NCBI GenBank assembly: GCA_949316235.1
Contig: OX438744.1
Span: 39,351,278 to 39,415,277 of the forward strand
Direction: 5' to 3'
Source of the DNA: Oegoconia quadripuncta
Taxonomy: Eukaryota > Arthropoda > Insecta > Lepidoptera > Autostichidae
DNA length: 64,000 bases
How positions within the stretch are numbered: the stretch's first letter is position 1; each line of letters begins with the position of its first letter. The translations under genes were made by a program, and so were the position numbers. The notes beneath the pieces are model-generated. The model had not been told where the DNA came from. It ran no database searches and saw only the letters and a program-made list of their open reading frames with translations. Of the stretch, positions 36,001 through 44,900 are shown piece after piece.

Positions 36001-39000
36001 TTAATAATGAAATATTATAATATAAAATAATATTTTATTTTTTTTAAGTGCAACCTCTCGAATTTCTAGCTTGTTCTTCTCAGGGGAAAATTGGCTTTTG
36101 AATAAGCAGTAGCTTAAATAATGTAAATTCTGACTATTTTAAGTGTACCCTGTATACCTACAAAATGAAGCATTTTTTGATTTGATTTAAAAAGGTTATT
36201 ACAAAATTAGTGACTACCTGAATGACAAAAACGCTTGGTGTACTTCGCCCACCTCACAAAAATTATAAAATTGTATCAGTTGTATACTTTTGTTAAAGAA
36301 GTACAATGATCCTGTGGGTTTTTTTCGCTGCTTCCTTTTCCACAGATGATTACCTTTTCCGAAGCGGTAGTATGTTATGTTAGACATACAGACTGACAGA
36401 GAAATGCTTAAGCCCCATTATTGTTTCCAGTAGATTTAAATTGACATTTAACAAATGATATCATGTATCTTACGTTGAATTCTTGAAGTTTGATACCTCG
36501 TGCGATGTTACCCGTCACCGATTTTCATGAAACTCATGTCTTCTTTTGAAAAATCCAGCCTCCAAACATAGCATGTTAATCCAATTACGATTTATGAAGG
36601 CTGCCTCATTTTTTTTTTAATGTTTTATAATCGGTGTGAGACGCCAAGGTTCCTTTCTGAACTGCAAGTGGTATAAATGAGCAAGGAGCCTTTATAATGT
36701 AAAAATCATTTTTAATAGGTCAATCATCTATTTCGGAGGGCGTTTACAGCGAGGACGTTAAACCTTGGGGAGGTTGCGGGGGTCAGACTGTTGGCGAGAC
36801 AGGGCAGATAGGCAAATTTGTGGGTGAGAGGGCAATGCTATTATAAACATAATAAAGTCCGATTTGTCATATTGAGTTCATTAACCTGTCATACCGAATA
36901 CAGGGAGGGTTGGATGATATGTAACCGCAGATGAACGCTATACCCGGTTCGGAAAGAGAAAAAAGTTAAACAAAAGTGACCAGATATTAAATTTTGCTGA
37001 TATGTTCGGATATAATTAAATTAGTCAGGATTTTTTTTTAAATCACCTTCATCATCAGCCCGTAAACATCCCACTGCAAGGATATAGGCATTCCCTCGTA
37101 TAGTTCGCTACGCTGGCCCAATGCGGGTTGCGGAATTCACATGCCTTTGAATTTTTATTTCTCAGGCATGCAGGTTTCCTCACGATATTTTCTTTCACCG
37201 TTTAAGGGAGCAGTCGGATAAATGCACATAAGTAATTATATTAAATTTAAAAATTTGTACATGGCACCCGGACCCTGAAGTTGGGAGGCCGTGTCTTAAC
37301 CGCTGAGTCACCGACGCTGTAATTTTTTTTATAAAAAGGAATACTACAAATATTATTAAGTTGAAGTAAGTGCTTGTGTAATTTTCTTCAACGTCTGCTC
37401 TGATCGTTTCGGATTCGTTGATGACAAAACGTACTAAGAACCGTGTGTGGATGAGTCCACACTGAGGTTGTAACCCTTTTTCACTGCTGCGCGCTGCTTA
37501 TTTATTAAGTATTACCTAATTTTAAGTAAATATGTAAACTTGTGCGCATTGGTGGAAGTAAATTCTTCTGGGTCATACAAAAACCTAGCAACGATTCATT
37601 CGCGTAATTTTTGACGAGTTTTCAAAAGTAGCCTAACAGCCGCAAGCAGTTTACCTATGTCTACTGGTAGCCATTGCTCCCCCCCCTTTCCCCTGTTTGC
37701 AATTACCCCGCGTACGTGATTTCTTTCTCGTTTTATCACGTGTCGTATTTATCGGTTTTTGCACATGACAGAATGAGGGATCTGTCACGTACGGGGGAAC
37801 CGTGTGTCCCCGCAGAAGGGCTGTTGAAGTAGAATCCAAATATCAGTTTTATCAACGAAATTAATCTAGTTCACCAAAAATTCTCTTTCAGCACCGTACG
37901 AGGGAGGCGTGTGGCGCGTTCGTGTGCACCTCCCTGACCACTATCCCTTCAAGTCGCCCTCTATAGGCTTCATGAACAAGGTCTACCATCCGAACATAGA
38001 CGAAGTCTCCGGCACTGTATGTCTCGACGTCATCAACCAGGCCTGGACTGCACTTTACGGTTAGTAACGCGTTACAAAAACAAAGAAGTAGTAAATTATA
38101 GCTAAAATAGAAATACAATTATGAAGAAGATCCCGACGATGCTGTCACGTGTTGCGGCGTGCATAAATGGGTTAGCACTCAGCTCATGCTGCGACGAATT
38201 ACAGCGCTGGTTTTCAGTGCCCCCAAATTGTTCGATTGAGATACGGACTGATTTAAGACAGTCTTATTTAAAACTGATCTCACGTTCGCCGAGGTCTGAG
38301 AAAGGGACAGATAGAGAGCGACAGTGACAGACAGTGTGTTGCGCTTGCTCGGAATGAAATACGTACTAACTAGTCTTATGAAGCTTGGGCTGTACTTTAC
38401 GCTTAGAGTAACATTTTCCAATCTAGACTGAGACTCTGATGCTTGGGCTTCAGACCATCAACCCTTTAGATTTGAAACACACATAGACACAAAACACCAC
38501 AGAAGTGGACGACCGATTTGTGTAGTAGATAGTGACCGCAACGGGTTCGAAGCCTGCGAGGGTAAATGTTTGTGTGATGAATACCAACATTTATTCCCTA
38601 GTCATGGATGTTTATATAAATATTTATGTATCCGTTATCTAGCGTCCATAGTACAAGCTTTGCTTAGTTTGGGATTGATTGGTTAAGTGTTCGAAATATT
38701 TATTTATTTGTGTGTATGTGCAAAGATATTTATTATTTATTTATTTTATTATTTAATTGCTCACTTTATTTTCCGTGTCGCGTGGTGGTATCGGTTCCCT
38801 GTGAACATTATTCATCATCATTATGTCAGCTGAAAGATGTACACTGCTGGAGAAAGGCCTCCACCAAAGATTTCCATAACGATCGGTCTAGCGGCTCTTG
38901 GAGGTTTTGCAAAATTTTCAATTTATACAAATTATTTTCCATGCACATATTATACGTATAAGCTATACAATTATAATTATAAAGACAAAAGTAATACTAT

Positions 39001-41101
39001 TTTTTGATCATAATTATAATCTATTAATCATGTGCCGCCTCCGTGGCTCAATGTAAACAACATTGGGTTTACGATTCGGAGGTCGCAGCTCCGATCCCCA
39101 GCGGAGTACATGTTTTAAGTATGTTAAAAATGATCCTGTGGGTTTCTTGCGCCGCTTCTTTTCCCACAGATGATTTCCCTTTCCGAAGCTGTGGTAGCTT
39201 GGACATACTGACCGACCGAAAAATGCTTAGCCCTATTTTTATTTCCAATAGATTTAAATTCAACAAATGATATCATGTATCTTATGTTGAAATAAATGCT
39301 TGAAGTTTTGAAGTTTTTTTTTTGAAGTACTCAGTTTGGAAGTTGATAGGGCATTTTAGGGCAATTGGCTAGCTACCACCATCTTATCTAAATCTGCCGC
39401 CAAGCAGCAATGCTTAATAGCATTGTTGTGTTCCGGTTGACAGAGATAAGATAGCCAATCTCCCAAATGTGTTGGGGTTTCCGGGTCAGTACGCTTCCAC
39501 CTTCGACCTCATCTTCACTTAACATCATGTGTGATTGAAGCCAAGTACCAACACGTTGTGCATAAAAAAAAATGTGATCACGCTGAACAAACTCATCTCC
39601 AGGCAAACAAAAAAAAAAGAAATCCCCTTTTACTCACATATCGATTTGCAATATTCCAGACCTGTCGAATATATTCGAGTCATTCCTGCCACAGCTGCTC
39701 ACGTATCCGAATCCGATCGACCCCCTAAACGGCGACGCGGCGGCCATGTACCTACACAAACCGGAGGAATACAAGAAGAAAGTTTCAGGTTCGATATTTC
39801 TGCTAAGTTACTAATAAATATTCACACAGTGAAAATACAAATATCTACATTATTCAGGTGTTGCAGTTAATAACATGCTTAAACTTATTCTGTAACTTTT
39901 TTTTTAATTTGATTATTAAATAAAAACTTTGTTCGCATTTGTAGACCTCGAGGGCCTCCATATGGAGACTTAGATTATGTAACTTCATCGGTATCGTCAT
40001 AGATTAAATTGACCAATGAGAAGCCGTCAAATTGCCGAGCGAGCAATGGGCCAACCAATCACATGTCAGAACGTAACCGATGACGATAACGATGAAATTA
40101 TGTAATGAGGCCCTTCTTCTTTCTATATCTTTTAAAGAGCTGTGGATGGCACAGCTTAAACAAAAGCGTAATAAAATAACACTGTATGAATCATTGTGGT
40201 ACCGACTGCACCATGTAAAATGCGCAAGGTTGTCGAGTGAGTGAGACGCCATAAAGTTCTATACATATAATGTCTAACAAAATTAACCCGACCACAGAAT
40301 AGATAATAGTACTACCCGACAAACTTTCGCAATTGCACGTACAGACAATAAAATATTATATTCATTAAAAACACTACCCTTAAAAATTTTGTTTCTGAGT
40401 GAAAAAAATAAATGTAAGTGCGAATGAAAATACAAATTAACAGACTTACTTCATTTCGATTGTCATATTTTATCAATGAGAAAAAAGGCAACGTTCATAT
40501 GGAAGACGCCAAAGGGGGTAGCGGGGCACAGGGCGCAACCAATCACAGCAAGTTGCGGCGGCGAATGGTCGCCTTTCGGCGTCTTCAAAGGTACCGCGGC
40601 ACGTGTTTGTGTGTTGTGGCAAATGTCCAACTCGGAAAATCGACATTTCTAAATTATATTTTTTTAATGAAATCTGTTAACTTTAGGCTCTGTTTCACCA
40701 CCTGCTGATTGACGTGAGAGTGGGATAGTTGTATATTTCGTCCAAACGAATGAGCAGGACAAATATCTTGCGCGACATAATCGTATATCCTGCCTGTCAT
40801 GCAACTACTACTACGCTGCTACTAGTGCGTAGTGCGGTACCCACCATCGAGCTGTATACCACGGTGGCGCCACGGTGTCCTGGTGAGAGGCCTAAGATAG
40901 CATCATCCTATTCCAGATTACGTCCGAAGATTCGCAACAGAGGAGGCGTTATTAGAAAAAGACGCAATCACCGGCATGGGCGGCGCATCGGCCTCATCCG
41001 GTAGTAAACCCTCCAACGGCACAGCGAACAACAACGCGAGCGACACAGAGTCCTCAATGTCCGCCTTCAGTGATGACGAGGCCCAGGATATGGAGTTATA
41101 A
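23979..41101 (+). CDS. Ube2h: Ube2h ubiquitin-conjugating enzyme E2 H (complete, five coding exons)
   Basis: An E2 enzyme that carries ubiquitin as a Cys thioester; the UBE2H family works with the CTLH/GID ligase (family knowledge). The join is 23979-24031, 34147-34223, 37892-38059, 39660-39788, 40917-41101: 612 bp, 203 residues plus TAA. It starts [18 protein letters not shown] and has [16 protein letters not shown] (19-34), PYEGGVW, the HPN motif at 76-78 and catalytic Cys87 in [10 protein letters not shown]. The acidic C-terminus ends [10 protein letters not shown], the family signature. Every junction is GT/AG with matching phase. Mammalian UBE2H is 183 residues with the same catalytic position; the extra length is a Gly/Ser/Asn-rich insert before the acidic tail. 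Intron 1 (10.1 kb) holds Tc1, LINE and SINE insertions. It is divergent from Crk and convergent with Tom40. Confidence 0.97.
24032..25798. other. Ube2h intron 1, unique DNA
   Basis: AT-rich; no coding exon or repeat recognised. Confidence 0.4.
25799..25862 (+). repeat. SINE family C 3' fragment
   Basis: CTGGTATGCATAATACAAAC and GTTGCTTAGTTTGGAACTTG match the SINE C tail. Confidence 0.55.
26066..26283 (+). repeat. Interspersed repeat of the 'gcttcgcccg' insect type (Lep1-like?)
   Basis: Contains GGGATAAAAGATATCCTATG, AAATTTCATCCAAATCC and AACTTTCGCATTTATAATGT. Further copies at 30200-30310, 30327-30535 and 44369-44552. The Lep1/Helitron-like assignment is a guess. Confidence 0.6.
26324..27077. 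repeat. Interspersed repeat bounded by 'agggttccg' / 'ggaaccct'
   Basis: Starts CGCTCAAATGCGTGTCGGGC...AGGGTTCCGTA and ends AGGGTTCCTTGTTGACTG, TGGAACCCTAAAA, a layout common in Lepidoptera. It contains a hairpin at 26734-26802 and an M4-type fragment at 26905-27005. Confidence 0.6.
26734..26802. other. Stem-loop with about 21-bp stem
   Basis: GCTGCAGAGAAACCAG + C-run pairs with G-run + CTGGTTTCTCTGCAGC across about 25 bases. Confidence 0.7.
27382..28131 (-). pseudogene. Decayed Tc1-like (DD34E) transposase fragment
   Basis: Minus-strand frames carry a Tc1-family catalytic domain. [13 protein letters not shown] leads to [12 protein letters not shown] with the first Asp (frame at about 27705-28131). 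After a frameshift near 27735 come KDFILMHDN with the second Asp, then [14 protein letters not shown] with the Glu; there are 34 residues between them, so DD34E. The DNA-binding N-terminal third is missing: the 5' side joins a SINE at about 28131. A C-homopolymer of about 16 bases (27407-27422) follows just inside the 3' end of the frame. It is non-functional as it stands and lies in Ube2h intron 1. Confidence 0.9.
28132..28365 (-). repeat. SINE family A, truncated at Tc1 junction
   Basis: GTCCGCCACGCTGGCCCAAT to GAGCCACGGACGCTC. The left edge is fused to the decayed Tc1 transposase. Confidence 0.8.
28381..28477 (+). repeat. SINE family C 3' half
   Basis: AACCATCTGGTATCCATAAT to CTAGATGGCACTGTGTGT. 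Confidence 0.75.
28549..28768 (-). repeat. SINE family B
   Basis: CACTTACACCAATCATCTAG to CACTACACCAATCGGTTGTC. Confidence 0.85.
29048..29185. mobile_element. M4-type MITE, right end unclear
   Basis: TTA then GGCCCGTATTAATAACCC and CTTGAG/CTCAAG-rich interior as in 11821-11969 and 54066-54208. 29186-29954 holds nothing recognised. Confidence 0.6.
29955..30160 (+). repeat. Interspersed repeat J
   Basis: ACGACCTTTATCCCAAGTAT, AACAACATCCACGGTTCACC and GGTGGAAAGTCCTTTAGTCG. Confidence 0.65.
30200..30535 (+). repeat. Two tandem 'gcttcgcc' type repeats
   Basis: A 3' fragment (30200-30310) and a fuller copy (30327-30535) beginning CTAGCTCTCCGCCCGCGGCT, both ending in AACTTTCG.ATTTATAA. Confidence 0.65.
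30786..30994 (-). repeat. SINE family A without tRNA head
   Basis: CATCATCAGCCCGTAAACAT through GATAAATGCACATAAATAAT; head missing. Confidence 0.75.
31246..32060 (+). mobile_element. LINE 3' portion with 195-codon frame
   Basis: Encodes the reverse transcriptase C-terminal region of an insect non-LTR retrotransposon: [40 protein letters not shown], then [13 protein letters not shown] and [18 protein letters not shown] 3' UTR with CGTTTTCAAGTGATAATC and the tail (TTTGACT)n follow. 5' truncated. Near-identical copies at 53075 and 62895. Confidence 0.88.
32225..32840 (+). mobile_element. Second LINE 3' end
   Basis: Encodes [40 protein letters not shown] and [13 protein letters not shown] (stop at 32564-32566), then a UTR and an A/T tail ending near 32840. 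32841-33593 holds only another tail-like GAATAAATG...CTATCTATCTT at 33150-33178. Confidence 0.75.
33594..33850 (+). repeat. SINE family C, full length
   Basis: GACGACCTGTTTGGTGTAGT to GAACTAGATGGCGCTGTGTG. Confidence 0.9.
34147..34223 (+). CDS. Ube2h: Ube2h coding exon 2
   Basis: Acceptor TTATAG (34141-34146), donor GTGAGT (34224). Encodes [20 protein letters not shown] then FGPPG (19-43), ending with A that joins CA of exon 3 as Thr44. It is too short to stand out as an open frame. Confidence 0.95.
34268..34604 (+). repeat. SINE family D, full length
   Basis: CGCACCCGTGGCTCAATGTA head, GGTTCGATCCC B box, body TGGCTAGCTACCACC, tail TTATGCATAAAAAAAA. 45 bp downstream of Ube2h exon 2. Confidence 0.9.
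34611..34672 (+). repeat. SINE family A tRNA-like head only
   Basis: GAGCGTCCGGTGGCTGAGAC then GGTCCGGGTTCGATTTCC. 34673-35149 shows nothing recognised. Confidence 0.7.
35150..35255 (+). repeat. 5S-rRNA-derived SINE or pseudogene fragment
   Basis: CGATTAGCGAAGTTAAGCAA, CTGGCGCGGTCAGTCCTTGG and ATGGGTGACCA align in order with the internal control region and 3' half of animal 5S rRNA. The flanks are not 5S. Confidence 0.65.
35338..35475. mobile_element. MITE M3, copy 1
   Basis: Termini TTATGTAACTTCATCGGTAT and the reverse of GATGAATTCATGTAA form imperfect TIRs of about 35 bp. The interior has GACCAATGAG and CCAACCAATCA. Copy 2 at 39969-40112. Confidence 0.7.
35585..35800 (+). repeat. Interspersed repeat E
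   Basis: GTCGGTGGCCCACAGGTGTG to CAACAGTGGGCATGTCTAAG then CTGTTGATGAATGAATG. Confidence 0.65.
35805..36500 (+). mobile_element. Two adjacent LINE 3' ends
   Basis: 35805-36188 is a frameshifted C-terminus plus UTR ending GATTTGATTT. 36189-36500 begins [16 protein letters not shown] (stop TAA), followed by a UTR (GATCCTGTGGGTTT...) that recurs at 39122-39324. 36501-37049 shows nothing recognised. Confidence 0.7.
37050..37318 (-). repeat. SINE family A
   Basis: CATCATCAGCCCGTAAACAT to CGCTGAGTCACCGACGCT. Confidence 0.85.
37892..38059 (+). CDS. Ube2h: Ube2h coding exon 3 (catalytic core)
   Basis: Acceptor TTCTCTTTCAG, donor GTTAGT at 38060. Encodes residues 44-99 with [20 protein letters not shown], the HPN motif and catalytic Cys87, plus the first base of Asp100. 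Confidence 0.97.
38508..38709 (+). repeat. SINE family B
   Basis: GACGACCGATTTGTGTAGTA head with internal deletion, ending in ATTTATTTATTTG. Intron 3 of Ube2h; 38060-38507 is otherwise unremarkable. Confidence 0.8.
38812..38905 (+). repeat. Interspersed repeat fragment
   Basis: CAGCTGAAAGATGTACACTG, CTGGAGAAAGGCCTCCACCA and CGATCGGTCT, a block very common in Lepidoptera. Confidence 0.55.
39031..39574 (+). repeat. SINE family D split by a LINE tail
   Basis: Head at 39031-39121 and body at 39325-39574. AAGTA is duplicated at 39117-39121 and 39325-39329 around a 203-bp LINE 3' UTR fragment (39122-39324) ending in a TTGAAGTTT tail. Confidence 0.8.
39660..39788 (+). CDS. Ube2h: Ube2h coding exon 4
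   Basis: Acceptor ATATTCCAG, donor GTTCGA (weak after GT, but forced by the reading frame). Encodes residues 100-142, including [19 protein letters not shown] and the [18 protein letters not shown] segment typical of the family. Confidence 0.96.
39969..40112. mobile_element. MITE M3, copy 2
   Basis: AGATTATGTAACTTCATCGG to CGATGAAATTATGTAATGA; interior aligned with 35338-35475. Confidence 0.7.
40272..40688. mobile_element. MITE M2, copy 2 (right TIR missing)
   Basis: Left terminus GTCTAACAAAATTAACCCGA is the reverse complement of the right terminus of copy 1 (6851-6872). The interior carries the same GAAGACGCC...GGCGTCTTC hairpin. Confidence 0.75.
40917..41101 (+). CDS. Ube2h: Ube2h coding exon 5 (C-terminal acidic tail, stop)
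   Basis: Acceptor TATTCCAG. Encodes [19 protein letters not shown], a Gly/Ser/Pro/Asn-rich stretch of about 24 residues, then [15 protein letters not shown] and TAA at 41099-41101. Confidence 0.96.
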
Positions 41102-41650
41102 CGCAAGATGAGGGTAGACAACGCTCGCTCGCTCACTGCCGTAAGTGTTTGATTGAATATGGTCGATTGTCTATGGTTTGACAGTTCTCTCTATGGTTGT
41201 ATCGCTTATTTGTGACTTGGATTCTTGGTTGTTTAGCTTATTTAAAAAGGCAGAATATTGTCTGTTCTGATTTTTTATTGGATTTGACGTCATCACAGTT
41301 TTTTGTCCTTGTCAGTCTCTAGCTATCAGAGAGAGAGATGAAATATATATGCGGAATTAATGGCTCTGCCTATTATTGATGTATATAAGTATCACGAGGC
41401 GTATTGCGAATCAGTCTCAATATGTAACATTATAATGATTCGTTTAAATCTTCCAAAAAAATATACACACTGACCAAATTTTTAGGTGTTAACCTATTTT
41501 ATAATTATATTACAACCAAGTCTAAAACCATAGACAGATAGACAACGAATGAGTAATATGACAGCCAGTTGCTATACAATAAAATACAGACGTCGTGTTT
41601 GCTGCCTCACGAAAGATTATGAATGAATAAAAAAAGGATTTATATTTTAC
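41102..41650 (+). other. Probable Ube2h 3' UTR
   Basis: Unique AT-rich sequence after the stop codon. AATAAA signals at 41578-41583 and 41626-41631 would end a UTR of about 0.5 kb. A longer UTR using later signals is possible. Confidence 0.5.
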
Positions 41651-42529
41651 GGACCACAATTGCCAATTTTAGATGTTTTAGATTAGTTTAGTGTCGATGG
41701 AAACTGCTCACGGTTATTTAAATACGGCAGCAAACAATGACTAAAATGTGCTTCTAACATGCGAAGATGCACACGAGAAAGCATGATTATTAAAAATAAT
41801 CACTTGATAATTCGTATTTTAAAATGTTTTAGTCGTCGGTGTGTCATTGGAAGTGTTGTTGGAAAAAAATAGGATTGTCTATGGCTTGTCTTTGATTATA
41901 TAGTGTCTCTTACGCTTAATGTTAGCGGCAATAAGATAGGAGAAAAAAGTGTTCACTATAGTTTGGTATTATCTTGAAAAATATGCTTGTTTGTCGGCTC
42001 TTCAATCGCTAACTTATTTTGAAATGTCTAACATACAGTTAGCGCTCGAACAGCTGACTTAGAGATGGGAATAGTTGGCTTGGAAAGATAAAAAAAAAAG
42101 AAAGGAAAAAATTTACCGTAGGCTATGTTTAATGTACGAATATTTATTAGATTTAAAAAACTTATATAGTATGCTAACATACTAGTAACTTTTTAAAGGT
42201 ATCACGGTTTTTGTCTGTAATATTTAGAGCTGGCAACACAACGGAGGTGTGAGTGAGCGAGGTAGCATTTTGTAAATATCTTCGGAACTCTCCCCATAGC
42301 ATAAATCCAACTTAAATCTATAAAAGGGCCCGTTGCCTCGGGCTGCAGTCATCACTATATATCTCATAGGTATTTAATTATTTTTTATTGTAGTGTTAAT
42401 TTTTAAAACAAATGATGTGTCATGTTTTATGTGTTTTTGATCACTGTGATGTGGCTACGAAATTGGATATAATAATTTTGAAGTAGAATACTTCTTTGTC
42501 GGTGGATTAGCCCAACCAGAGTTTTTTTT

Positions 42530-42590
42530 GTTAACCGGAAGCGATTACGGAAGTTAAGCACAGTCTCTCAAAGTCCGATGCCTACTTAAT
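42530..42590 (+). repeat. Degenerate 5S-like fragment
   Basis: GCGATTACGGAAGTTAAGCA then a diverged CAGTCTCTCAAAGTCCGATG. 41650-42529 is featureless. Confidence 0.4.
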
Positions 42591-42657
42591 TTTTATATTT
42601 TATTCGAATATTAGATTTTTTTTTGTAAATTATTAAAGTTAATTATATACTATCAAG

Positions 42658-42905
42658 ACGGGTTGGCGGTAGGGAATTTTAAATGTCCACTTGGCTAGCT
42701 ACCACCATCTTACCCAAGTCTGCCGCCAAAACAGCAATGTTAATAGCATTGTTGTGTTGTTATTAGAGATGAGATGGCCAGTTCTCCAAATATGTTGGGG
42801 TTTCACTTGTTTGTGGGTGTTGACCACGCTGCCACCTTCAGCCCCATCTTCACTTAACATCAGGTGTGATTGAGGTCCTTGCTGACCCGTGGCGCATAAA
42901 AAAAC
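42658..42905 (+). repeat. SINE family D, headless
   Basis: GGCTAGCTACCACCATCTTA to CATAAAAAAA. 42906-43300 shows nothing recognised. Confidence 0.8.
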
Positions 42906-43557
42906 TATGCGAACCATAGATAGCGGTGGCCACAGAGAAAATTATCACCAAAGAGGATGATTAAATTGTAAGAGAGAGAAGTATTCTACTTTATATTTTT
43001 TTATGTTGGCATCACTTAATTGTCTATGGATTTCTTGATACTCGTTATTGTTCCAATTGATCACATTTTATGCTCGGAATGTATGTTTCACTCTCGCATG
43101 TTAGAGAACTGTTATGTAAGAGTAGGATAGTATTTTCGAGCTTCTAATAGACACATATTATTAGTCTATCGCAATACTCGTATTGGCCTATTTAAAAAAA
43201 AAAAACTAATATTATAAGTGAATTTGATATGCAGGAATAAATGTTATTGTAATTAAAATTGAAGTAAATTTTGCCTATCAAATACACTCATGATTAACAC
43301 GTTAACTGCCGCGACGTAGACACAATTGAAAATCAATTGTTTTCCGGTCACCGGTGACCGGCGTGGCGCTCAAAGGCTTAATATTTTTTTTTATGATACA
43401 GATGGATCTATTATTCTCAGGACTATATGTCTAGTTACACCCTTAATTATAAATTAAGGTGTCTTTTCACACTATAGCTCGAGTACACGAGAAAAGGAAC
43501 CTTATTCACAACATACACAGCAATTTATTATGTTAAGTCACACAGTAATACACACAG

Positions 43558-43877
43558 AACCTCCTCCGTGGCTCAATGTAAACAACATAGGGTTTGCGAA
43601 TCGGAGGTCGCGGGTTCGATCCCAAGCGTGGTATATGTTTAGTACTCGGTTTGGTTGTAGGGCATTTTAAATGTCCGCCTGGCTAGCTACCACCATCTTA
43701 TCTAAATATGCCGCCAAACAGCTATGTTAATAGCATTGTTGTGTTCCGGTTGTCAGAGAAAAGATGGCCAGTTTTATTTGGGTTTCCGGGTCAGCACGCT
43801 TTCACCTTCGGCCACATCTTCACTTAACATCAGCTTTGATCGAGGTCAAGTGCTAACCCTTTGTGCATAAAAAAAGA
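43558..43877 (+). repeat. SINE family D, full length
   Basis: CCTCCTCCGTGGCTCAATGT head to TTTGTGCATAAAAAAAG tail. Confidence 0.88.
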
Positions 43878-44148
43878 AGGGTCACAGGAAAATCGAGCCG
43901 TTTCATATCTGTCGCATGGAGCACACTAGCTGGTCTAGTCCAACATCTAATGGTCCGAATCCTCAAATTCCAGAACATATTTGTATGAGCAGTTCGTGAC
44001 TTTTTTTGATAAAAGTAAACTGTCAGTCTGTCAAAGTCATCTGGTAACATTGATTAAAGACTTTCGTCTTCACGCCTACTGTGTCTTTGTTCGATATTTT
44101 CATTCAATTTTTTAAACTAACATCCGTTATAAGGCTGACTGTTCTTTT

Positions 44149-44900
44149 TTACCCGACATCCCCAAAAAGGAGGGTAATGCTTTTCGAGTGTTTGTGTGTA
44201 TGGGGCCGTCCATATATTACGTCATTCTAAATTAGGGGGGGGTTGATCTGCGGATGACGGTAAATGATAGGGGGGGGGGTGTTTTGACGTCATTCTTATT
44301 TATTTATTTTTCACATACAACAAGATTATTTCTAAAAAGAAATTTCTTTCAGCACACCTAGTAAAATACTAGCTGCCCGCCCCGGCTTCGCCCGTGGTAC
44401 TTACATGTATTATACATATAAACCTTCTTTAAGAATCAGTCTATCTATTTAAAAAAACCGCATCAAAATCCGTTGCGTAGTTTTAAAGATCTAAGCATCT
44501 ACATAGGGACAGACAGCGAAAGCGACTTTGTTTTATACTATGTATTGATAATAAACACAATACTTAAATAATAACTACAACATTACATAATTAATAAAAG
44601 TACATATTAATACTATACTTGTACTTAATCAAACTAGTAATGACGTCAATTTTGGGAGAAGGGGGGGGGGGGGTCATTATGATTATAGGGGGGGGGGTCT
44701 AAAATCTGAAAAAATCGATGACGTAATTTATGGACGGCCCCTATGTAGATTTCTATGTTACCTCCTGTAGCCTAAATGGTTCGACCGATTTTGAAATTCA
44801 AGGTGTCATTCGATTCGTCTTGATCCTTAGAGTGTTATAGGATACATTTTATAGTAAAAAAATCCAACATGGCGCCTTTAAAATACAAAATATGCTGTCA
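44149..44900 (+). repeat. Repeat G copy interrupted by a MITE
   Basis: 44149-44201 plus 44742-44900 together match uninterrupted copies at 52597-52788 and 52788-52975 (TTACCCGAC, GGAGGGTAATG, CCAACATGGCG). Confidence 0.8.
44202..44741. mobile_element. 540-bp TIR element M1
   Basis: 24-bp TIRs beginning GGGGCCGTCCATA with one mismatch, flanked by TAT (44199-44201 and 44742-44744). G-runs lie just inside both ends. A 'gcttcgcccg' repeat (44369-44552) is nested within. No transposase frame. Confidence 0.85.
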
